5,281 bases of DNA from contig USQH01000098.1 in assembly GCA_900556765.1 (NCBI GenBank), positions 1-5,281 on the forward strand, in the 5' to 3' direction. Source of the DNA: an uncultured Oscillospiraceae bacterium. GTDB lineage: Bacteria > Bacillota > Clostridia > Oscillospirales > Acutalibacteraceae. This document shows positions 1 through 4,697 of the stretch, piece after piece; the first letter of the stretch is position 1; every line of letters starts with the position of its first letter. The position numbers and the translations under genes are program-made. Under the pieces are notes generated by a model, which did not search any database, had not been told where the DNA came from, and worked only from the letters and a program-made list of their open reading frames with translations.

Positions 1-111
1 AAAGTTCAGCATCTTGGCGATGCCGTAGACCATCGTATAGCCCAGGGCAATGATGGCGTAGATACTGCCAAGGCTGAGGCCGCTAATAAGTGTCTGTATG
101 AAATTGACCAT
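1..111 (-). CDS. livH: LivH, branched-chain amino acid ABC transporter permease (N-terminal fragment)
   Basis: This is the first 37 codons of an inner-membrane permease of the high-affinity branched-chain amino acid (LIV/HAAT) ABC transporter. The frame is open at the window edge. The visible protein starts MVNFIQTLISGLSLGSIYA and continues into ALGYTMVYGIAKMLNF. This is the family's typical opening: a short amphipathic start, then the first membrane helix with GLSLGSIYA and LGYTMVYGI. LivH normally has about 290 residues and 8 or so membrane segments, pairs with LivM, and is driven by the ATPases LivG and LivF. The ATG at 111-109 is chosen because AAAGGA (128-123) lies 11 nt upstream and the protein begins where the family does. 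The substrate-binding partner livJ lies 226 bp upstream on the same strand. The fragment cannot show whether the transporter prefers Leu/Ile/Val or a related amide or urea substrate. Confidence 0.93.
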   Translation of the reverse strand, partial: MVNFIQTLISGLSLGSIYAIIALGYTMVYGIAKMLNF

Positions 112-164
112 AACAGAAATCGTCCTTTAATCAAAAAATTATAAATAGTTATCAGAATAAAGAT

Positions 165-193
165 ATAATACTACAATTTATAACAAAAAACAA
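165..193 (-). promoter_or_regulatory. Possible secondary promoter for livH
   Basis: On the minus strand a -10-like TATTAT (170-165, five of six matches to TATAAT) lies 17 bp after a weak -35-like TTGTTT (193-188, three of six matches). The element sits downstream of the livJ hairpin and about 55 bp before the livH start. It could top up livH and downstream permease genes independently of livJ. The region is very AT-rich, so a chance match is likely enough to keep confidence low. Confidence 0.35.
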
Positions 194-225
194 GTAAAAC
201 AAATTGGATGTTTCAAAAACGGCAT

Positions 226-272
226 AAAAACTGAATATCTCCCGACAAGGGCTTATACACCCTTGTCGGGAG
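226..272 (-). terminator. Intercistronic hairpin after livJ, partial terminator or attenuator
   Basis: A perfect 13-bp inverted repeat has arms at 239-251 and 260-272 (arm CTCCCGACAAGGG) and an 8-nt loop. On the minus strand the stem is followed by ATATTCAG and only then by five Ts (230-226). The U-tract therefore does not touch the stem, as it would in a strong intrinsic terminator. Lying 66 nt past the livJ stop and before livH, it fits a known pattern in transporter operons. There a hairpin protects the 3' end of the binding-protein mRNA and lets only part of the transcription continue into the permease genes, giving an excess of binding protein. Confidence 0.75.
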
Positions 273-337
273 TCGGTTAATCACAACTCAGCCAATCTAT
301 CTGTTATGAGCGATCGGCAACAGTGCGCTATTACAAC

Positions 338-1510
338 TTAGGCAGTATACAGAGCGGCAACACCGTCGTGAATTATCATTGCCTTTGCTTCTTTTTGTGT
401 TTCGCCGTCGGCAGACCAAGTCATAGAACCGGTTACACCGTTAACGGTGATCTTAGTCATAGCAGCAACCATCTTGCTGTTAAAGTCATCGTCCTTATAG
501 TTGTCGGGTGTTGCACCGGCAGACTTAAGAGCCTCGGCAATAGCGTATACTGCATCATATCCGTCGGCGGCAAACTGATCCGGTGTGGAATTGTAAGCAG
601 CCTTGTAAGCGGAAACGAACGATTTAACATTCTCAGAAGTATCGTCGGCTGAGAACGGGGTAAGCATCATTACATTTTCTGCATATTTAGCATCTGAAAC
701 CTTAGTGAGGATACCATCCAAGCCGTCACAGCCGAAGAAGGTCATACCGTCGAGCTTGCCGTAAGCCTGAGTCAGGAATGTGGAAGCTTCAGCGGCGTAG
801 ATCGGGATGAATACCATTTCTGCGCCGGATGACTTGATCTTATTGATCTGAGACGAGAAGTCGGTGTTGGTAGTGTTGGTAAAGGTCTCTACTGTGGTGA
901 TTTCGATACCCTTTGCTTTGCACTCAGCTTCAAAAGTCTCGTACAGTCCGTTGCTGTAATCAAGGTCACTCTGATAGAACACAGCTACTTTCGTAGCGAG
1001 CTTGTGCGTAGAGATAAAGTCAGCCGAAACTGTGCCCTGCTGCGGATCGTTGAAGCAGACGCGGAAAGCTGCATTGTTGCTGCCGATAGAATCCTTTGCG
1101 GAAGCAGAGGGTGAAAGCATCAATATGCCGTCCTCAACACCTGCAGCGGCAACCGAAGCCATTTCGCCGGAAAGAACAGTGCCGAGCGAAACATTCATGC
1201 CAGCGTCCATAAGCATACCGTACGCGGCAACAGCCGAATCGGGATCGCCCTTTGAATCCTGGAAATTAAGTTCAAAAGTAAAGCCGTTTACACCGCCGGC
1301 GGCATTGATCTCATCAACAGCGAGCTTAGCGCCGTTATTAACCGATGTGCCGTAGTTTGCATAATCGCCGGTAAGCGGGCCTATTCCACCTATAATCAGC
1401 TTTGCAGAGTCGGAACCGTCGTTATCTTTGCTGTCTCCGCAGGCGGAGAACAAGCCGGCGATCATTGCAACAGCCAAAACGAGGCAAATAATTTTTGCAT
1501 ACTTCTTCAT
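338..1510 (-). CDS. livJ: LivJ/LivK-type branched-chain amino acid-binding lipoprotein
   Basis: This 390-residue extracellular solute-binding protein belongs to the periplasmic binding protein type I family (Peripla_BP_6, LivJ/LivK branch). It captures a branched-chain or similar amino acid and delivers it to LivH/LivM. The N-terminus has a lysine pair, a hydrophobic core and a lipobox (LFSAC) with the acylated cysteine at residue 24, so it should be a membrane-anchored lipoprotein. The first lobe opens with IGPLTGDYANYG (43-54) and AVDEINAAGGVNG (64-76). SGEMASVAAAG (114-124) and LSPSASA (132-138) form the ligand-contacting region. ADGYDAVYAIAEAL (315-328) is a conserved second-lobe segment. 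The length is normal for the family. The frame stays open further upstream, to a GTG at 1714. The ATG at 1510-1508 is chosen because AAGAGG lies 8 nt before it and the signal peptide begins there. It has its own promoter and a long leader, and livH follows. Ligand specificity cannot be fixed by eye. Confidence 0.95.
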   Translation of the reverse strand: MKKYAKIICLVLAVAMIAGLFSACGDSKDNDGSDSAKLIIGGIGPLTGDYANYGTSVNNGAKLAVDEINAAGGVNGFTFELNFQDSKGDPDSAVAAYGMLMDAGMNVSLGTVLSGEMASVAAAGVEDGILMLSPSASAKDSIGSNNAAFRVCFNDPQQGTVSADFISTHKLATKVAVFYQSDLDYSNGLYETFEAECKAKGIEITTVETFTNTTNTDFSSQINKIKSSGAEMVFIPIYAAEASTFLTQAYGKLDGMTFFGCDGLDGILTKVSDAKYAENVMMLTPFSADDTSENVKSFVSAYKAAYNSTPDQFAADGYDAVYAIAEALKSAGATPDNYKDDDFNSKMVAAMTKITVNGVTGSMTWSADGETQKEAKAMIIHDGVAALYTA

Positions 1511-1518
1511 AATTAAGA

Positions 1519-1524
1519 CCTCTT
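1519..1524 (-). promoter_or_regulatory. Ribosome binding site deciding the livJ start
   Basis: AAGAGG on the minus strand lies 8 nt before the ATG at 1510-1508. The livJ frame has no stop for a further 68 codons upstream (to 1714). This site, together with the lysine-rich signal peptide that starts right after it, shows that the upstream codons are leader and not protein. Confidence 0.85.
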
Positions 1525-1588
1525 TCGTATTTAGAATAAAATATTTAACGGATAAACCGTAAAATAACAAAGCAGAATGCGCCATATG

Positions 1589-1606
1589 CCTATAATACCT
1601 ATAATA
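1589..1606. repeat. Tandem 9-bp direct repeat in the livJ leader
   Basis: CCTATAATA occurs twice back to back (1589-1597 and 1598-1606). On the minus strand this reads TATTATAGG twice, right after the terminator-like hairpin, and supplies part of its U-rich tail. It may be a simple slippage duplication. No function is evident. Confidence 0.6.
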
Positions 1607-1612
1607 AGCAAA

Positions 1613-1642
1613 CGCGGACACGGCAATGGTGCAGTGTCCGCG
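1613..1642 (-). terminator. Terminator-like hairpin inside the livJ leader
   Basis: Nine perfect base pairs, CGCGGACAC (1642-1634) with GTGTCCGCG (1621-1613), enclose 12 nt. Within those 12 nt, GCA and TGC can stack three more pairs around a CCAT loop after one mismatch. On the minus strand the stem is followed by TTTGCTTATTAT, which is U-rich but interrupted. It lies about 100 nt before the livJ start, downstream of the promoter, so it would stop transcription before the gene unless regulated. The weak U-tract leaves open that it is only a structured leader element. Confidence 0.5.
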
Positions 1643-1756
1643 GCGTTGGCGCTGAAAATCTTGGTTACGGTATCGGCAGGATCGTACAAAAACGATAAGC
1701 ATTATTATAACCACGCGTCCAGCAGTGATCCAATCAAATGTGCCGCTGACATTTTA

Positions 1757-1785
1757 CTGATACCGTGGTCCTCTTTGATTGTCAA
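1757..1785 (-). promoter_or_regulatory. Possible second, overlapping livJ promoter (P2)
   Basis: A second perfect TTGACA (1785-1780) lies exactly 30 bp downstream of the first. It is followed after 17 bp by TATCAG (1762-1757, four of six matches to TATAAT). If used, it would start the transcript about 30 nt later and remove the 5' part of the proposed leader fold. It could equally be a repeated sequence without promoter activity. Confidence 0.35.
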
Positions 1786-1815
1786 ATTGTATCACGCGAT
1801 TCCCGTCTGTGTCAA
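1786..1815 (-). promoter_or_regulatory. Sigma-A promoter of livJ (P1)
   Basis: On the minus strand a perfect -35 TTGACA (1815-1810) is followed, after an 18-bp spacer, by TACAAT (1791-1786, five of six matches). TG sits one base before the -10 (an extended -10). The predicted start is an A at about 1780-1779. This is the best promoter in the window. Its strength contrasts with the long leader that follows. Confidence 0.85.
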
Positions 1816-1953
1816 TTCATTTTTTCGTCTCAAAACCTTTTTTGTAGACAAACACAAATTTTCGTGGTTACAGCGCATTAAATCGGTAAAATCGTATATA
1901 AAAATTAACAAATAAAGTCTGTAAATAACTCGGCGCTTGGTTGTCACGCGGTA

Positions 1954-2874
1954 TCAATAGTTAAATTTGCCGTTACCGATAAACTCTCTGATAAGCGAAT
2001 CCTCCGGTACAAGTCGTCTGTCAAGCGGTTCTATCTCGGCAAGTACTTTTTTTATATCGTCAACACGTCGGTCGTCAATGCGTTCAAGCGCCTGCTCGAG
2101 CATGGTGCGGTAAACGCTCACTTCATACGGAATGAAAGTGTCAATATCGTGGGTGGCGCGGTGCTTAAATGGCATTATATATTTATTTTCGCCGCGCTCT
2201 ACTCCGTCATACATCAGCAACGTATCCTCAGCGTGGCGGTTGCGATAGGTATTGTCGCGCAGAATGCGGCGCATCAATCGTATCTTTGACGGATGCAAAA
2301 ACTCGCCGTCGGTTGTTTCAATCCGTGTGCGGACGCTGACATAAATACGGGTTGTACTGTCATCCGGCAGGGTTACGACCGACGGATTTAGTGCGTGTAT
2401 ACCCTCCAAAATGACCGGTTCGCCCATTTTTCGGGTCAGAACGCAGCCCGATTTACGGCGCTTATTCTCCTTGAAATCAAATTTCGGTAATTCAACCGGT
2501 TGACCGCGCGATATCATTTCTAATTGAGTATTTAAAAAATCACAGTCTACTCTTGTCGGCGATTCAAGGTCGAACTTATCCTCTGCCGCCAGCCTCTGTT
2601 CCTCAGCGGTCAGAGGAATAAAATAATCATCCATCGACAGAGTGTGCGTCTCACATCCCCAACTGTCAAGCAGGCTTTCGATCATCAACGCCGTGGTCGT
2701 CTTCCCGCTGCCGGACGGGCCGGACAGCAGAATCAGCGGACAGTCGGAAGCCCGACGCCGTATATCCTCGGCAACGGCGGTTATCCGCGCATTGTAATCT
2801 GCATCAGCATCGGTCACAAAATCCCGCGGCGACTCGTTAATGCGTCGGTTTATATATTCGATAGACATTTTCAT
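1954..2874 (-). CDS. Uridine/nucleoside kinase-like P-loop protein
   Basis: This 306-residue cytoplasmic kinase of the phosphoribulokinase/uridine kinase family probably phosphorylates a nucleoside such as uridine or cytidine with ATP or GTP in salvage. The Walker A loop GPSGSGKTT is at 52-60. SMDDYF (80-85) carries the acidic residue at the position of the catalytic Asp of uridine kinases. LPKFDF (129-134) lines the nucleoside pocket, VILEGIHAL (154-162) is the Walker B-like strand, and RRILRDNTYRNR (202-213) is the arginine-rich lid. It is longer than classical Udk (about 210 residues) and has about 45 residues before the P-loop. Its C-terminus, LVPEDSLIREFIG (288-300), resembles the end of the 550-residue Firmicutes nucleoside kinases that carry TGS and threonyl-tRNA-synthetase-like domains, which are absent here. 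The ATG at 2874 is chosen over one two codons later because AAGGGGG lies 10 nt before it. The gene starts 25 nt after the RNase stop. The exact substrate is unproven. Confidence 0.9.
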   Translation of the reverse strand: MKMSIEYINRRINESPRDFVTDADADYNARITAVAEDIRRRASDCPLILLSGPSGSGKTTTALMIESLLDSWGCETHTLSMDDYFIPLTAEEQRLAAEDKFDLESPTRVDCDFLNTQLEMISRGQPVELPKFDFKENKRRKSGCVLTRKMGEPVILEGIHALNPSVVTLPDDSTTRIYVSVRTRIETTDGEFLHPSKIRLMRRILRDNTYRNRHAEDTLLMYDGVERGENKYIMPFKHRATHDIDTFIPYEVSVYRTMLEQALERIDDRRVDDIKKVLAEIEPLDRRLVPEDSLIREFIGNGKFNY

Positions 2875-2899
2875 GCGTTAATTTCCCCCTTGGCAAAAT

Positions 2900-4510
2900 C
2901 TATCTATCCCATTTATCGCACAGTGAATTTATGGCATCGGTAAATTTTGCGATATCCTTGTTTGAACAGCCGCGGTTTTTAGTTATAACCGACATCAGGC
3001 GGCGGCCTGCTGCGACAAGGCGGTCATAAAGCATTGCTACTCTGCCCGACGGCTGAGATGCGGATTTTTTCTCAATTTTATTTCGATTTCCTTCATTTAG
3101 GCACGAGCCGGTTGCAAGATCGTAGCAAGCACCGTTGTAAGGCGCGATGGCTTTTACACCGAGCCGCTCCGATATCAGCGCGGCAAATTCATCGCAGACC
3201 GCATCGTTGCCGTGATTCACAAATACTGTTGACGGAGACGGCGAAACAGCCGACAGCCAGTCAATCAGCATATCGCGGTCGGCATGACCGCTGATTCCCT
3301 CCAACTGCTCGATATGGGCATTGACCATTATCTCCTCGCCGAACAGTTTTACCGAATCGGCACCTTCGATCAGCTTTCTGCCGAGCGTACCTTCCGACTG
3401 GTATCCGACAAACAGAACGGTACATTCACTTCGCCACAGGTTGTGCTTGAGATGATGACGAATCCGCCCGGCCTCGCACATTCCCGACGCGGACAGTATG
3501 ACCTTCGGCGTTTTGTCGGCGTTTATCATTTTGGAATCGTCACTGGTAACCGCAAGATTAAGACCGCTGAAAAGTATGGGATTTATCCCCTTTTCAAGCA
3601 GATTGAGCGCTTCGTCATCGAAGTAATCATTGAGCGACTCGTCGGAATAAATATGCGTTGCCTCGGCAGCAAGCGGACTGTCCACCCACACCGGAAAATC
3701 ACCGTGACCTTTTACCAATCCCTTTTCCTTAATTATTCGGAAAATATACAGCAGTTCCTGCGTTCTGCCGACAGCGAACGACGGAATAACGACATTACCG
3801 CCGCGATCAAGTGCCTGCTGAACAATGCGCGTTATTTGTGATACATAATCGGGATGCTCGCCATGCAGACGGTTGCCGTAGGTCGACTCGATCACGACAT
3901 AATCGGCATGAGACGGTTTTTGCGGATTTCTTATCAGCGGACGATCTATATTACCGATGTCGCCCGAAAAGACGATCTGCTCGGTCTTTCCGTTTTCAGT
4001 GACCGACAGTTCAATGCTTGATGAGCCAAGCAAATGCCCTGCATCTATGAAGCGTGCCGATATGCCGTCGACTATTTCGCACGTTTCATCATAACTGCAC
4101 GATTTTATAAGCGACATTGTATGTTGCACATCCTCGGCGGTATACAGCGGAACATGCTCATCTTCGCCCGAGCGCTTCGCCTTTCGGTTACGCCACTCTG
4201 CCTCAAATTCCTGAATATGTGCAGAGTCCATAAGCATTATCGAACACAGCTTTGCCGTAGCCGCTGTGCAAAATATTGCACCGCTGAAACCGTTTGCAAC
4301 CAGATACGGTATCTTGCCGGAATGGTCAATATGAGCGTGTGTCAAAAGGAGAGCATCTATCTCGCCGGGTGCAAATGTTAATTCGCAATTTTCGTAAATA
4401 TCGGGTCCCTGCTCCATACCGCAGTCGATAAGTATCTTTTTACCGCATGCCTCAAGCAATGTACATGAACCGGTAACCTCATGAGCAGCTCCGAAAAATG
4501 TCAGTCTCAT
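2900..4510 (-). CDS. Metallo-beta-lactamase/beta-CASP RNA-processing exonuclease/endonuclease family protein
   Basis: This 536-residue cytoplasmic protein of the RNA-specific beta-CASP group (COG1236, related to CPSF73 and Thermus TTHA0252) probably cleaves or trims RNA with two zinc ions. The metallo-beta-lactamase motifs are all visible: ID29CG, HAHIDH (58-63), DAGHLLGS with H158, and SGDIG with D184. The beta-CASP inserts are also intact: E208 in ESTYG, the SGMCEAGRIRHHL segment (342-354), and H409 in ISGHAD. With every metal ligand present, it should be an active enzyme. After about residue 475 comes a basic linker and a short helical tail without a recognised domain. The start at 4510 fits the family opening (MRLTFFGAAHEVTGS). 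An AAGAGGG site lies 12 nt upstream. The frame also runs upstream through the clpB terminator, but only by chance. It is the first gene of a unit with the nucleoside kinase. RNase J is a cousin but has a different architecture. Confidence 0.95.
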   Translation of the reverse strand: MRLTFFGAAHEVTGSCTLLEACGKKILIDCGMEQGPDIYENCELTFAPGEIDALLLTHAHIDHSGKIPYLVANGFSGAIFCTAATAKLCSIMLMDSAHIQEFEAEWRNRKAKRSGEDEHVPLYTAEDVQHTMSLIKSCSYDETCEIVDGISARFIDAGHLLGSSSIELSVTENGKTEQIVFSGDIGNIDRPLIRNPQKPSHADYVVIESTYGNRLHGEHPDYVSQITRIVQQALDRGGNVVIPSFAVGRTQELLYIFRIIKEKGLVKGHGDFPVWVDSPLAAEATHIYSDESLNDYFDDEALNLLEKGINPILFSGLNLAVTSDDSKMINADKTPKVILSASGMCEAGRIRHHLKHNLWRSECTVLFVGYQSEGTLGRKLIEGADSVKLFGEEIMVNAHIEQLEGISGHADRDMLIDWLSAVSPSPSTVFVNHGNDAVCDEFAALISERLGVKAIAPYNGACYDLATGSCLNEGNRNKIEKKSASQPSGRVAMLYDRLVAAGRRLMSVITKNRGCSNKDIAKFTDAINSLCDKWDR

Positions 4511-4522
4511 ATAACATACCAT

Positions 4523-4529
4523 CCCTCTT
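4523..4529 (-). promoter_or_regulatory. Ribosome binding site deciding the beta-CASP RNase start
   Basis: AAGAGGG on the minus strand ends 12 nt before the ATG at 4510-4508. An in-frame ATG at 4522-4520 directly abuts the site, leaving no spacing, so it is unlikely to be used. The spacing of 12 is on the long side but acceptable, and the family alignment from memory agrees with the 4510 start. Confidence 0.7.
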
Positions 4530-4542
4530 AAGTCGATTTTTC

Positions 4543-4561
4543 CATAATATGAAATATCATG
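4543..4561 (-). repeat. Imperfect palindrome at the 5' end of the RNase mRNA
   Basis: On the minus strand CATGATAT (4561-4554) and ATATTATG (4550-4543) flank a TTC. They form eight pairs, one of them G-U. The palindrome starts right at the predicted transcription start (about 4562). It could be a repressor operator at +1 or a stabilising 5' hairpin on the mRNA. AT-rich sequence makes chance pairing possible. Confidence 0.4.
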
Positions 4562-4568
4562 TAACATT

Positions 4569-4577
4569 ATTATAACA
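4569..4577 (-). promoter_or_regulatory. Extended -10 promoter for the RNase-kinase unit
   Basis: The minus strand reads TGTTATAAT, a perfect TATAAT (4574-4569) with the TG of an extended -10. No good -35 is found at 16-18 bp; the 17-bp position reads GTACGC. This is common for extended -10 promoters. The predicted start is near 4562, giving a leader of about 52 nt. It lies just after the clpB terminator. An 8-bp palindrome AAGCGCTT (4605-4612) sits upstream of the -35 position. Confidence 0.75.
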
Positions 4578-4617
4578 CAAAAAAACACTGTGCGTACTAT
4601 TTTTAAGCGCTTTATAT

Positions 4618-4667
4618 AAAAAAATAGAATGTCCCCATGTGAAATATTCCGTTCACACGGGGACATT
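4618..4667 (-). terminator. Rho-independent terminator of clpB
   Basis: Arms at 4652-4667 and 4628-4643 form a 16-bp stem around an 8-nt loop. On the minus-strand RNA the only imperfect pair is a G-U wobble, which on the plus strand would be an A-C mismatch. The structure is therefore better suited to the minus transcript. The stem is followed by CTA and seven Ts (4624-4618). It begins 31 nt after the clpB stop. Confidence 0.95.
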
Positions 4668-4697
4668 TTCAAAGATTACGGGCAATTCGGCTTTTCA

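Larger units (their letters stand above)
1511..1779 (-). other. Long, structured 5' leader of livJ
   Basis: From the predicted transcription start near 1779-1780, the livJ mRNA has about 270 nt before its start codon. A 17-nt stretch (1683-1667 on the minus strand) can pair with three upstream segments in nested order: ACGGTATC (1766-1759) with GATACCGT (1674-1667), GGCA (1744-1741) with TGCC (1678-1675), and GGATC (1731-1727) with GATCC (1683-1679). After it comes a terminator-like hairpin (1642-1613). The layout, an enclosed domain followed by a possible terminator, is that of a riboswitch or attenuator. I see no T-box motif and recognise no known riboswitch class. A competing local hairpin (ATCGT/ACGAT, 1696-1681) also exists, so the fold is uncertain. 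Together with the promoter this accounts for the gene-free stretch 1511-1953. Nothing else is evident there apart from short AT-rich repeats. Confidence 0.5.

Noticed and set aside
323..1355. Plus-strand frames of 109 and 117 codons over livJ
   Set aside because: Antisense to a clearly conserved binding-protein gene, with compositions typical of reverse-complement frames.
1511..1714. livJ with a 68-residue N-terminal extension starting at the GTG at 1714
   Set aside because: A strong ribosome site lies 8 nt before the ATG at 1510, and the lipoprotein signal peptide begins exactly there. An extension would bury the signal sequence.
1511..1779. T-box riboswitch in the livJ leader
   Set aside because: The conserved T-box sequence (GGUGGNACCGCG type) and the usual stem I landmarks are not visible.
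1852..1866. CodY operator upstream of the livJ promoter
   Set aside because: Only half of the AATTTTC-N-GAAAATT consensus is matched (AATTTTC near 1858-1864), and it lies far upstream of the -35. A half site in AT-rich DNA is expected by chance.
1577..1915. 112-codon plus-strand frame across the livJ leader and promoter
   Set aside because: No ribosome site is evident, it is low-complexity AT-rich at the end, and it overlaps a near-consensus promoter reading the other way.
3284..3841. 185-codon plus-strand open frame
   Set aside because: It lies wholly antisense within the beta-CASP RNase, whose catalytic motifs are intact. Its translation shows no recognisable family and it has no promoter or ribosome site.
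4511..4672. RNase frame extended upstream to 4672
   Set aside because: The extension runs through the clpB terminator stem and the extended -10 promoter. The family's N-terminus begins at MRLTFFG (4510).
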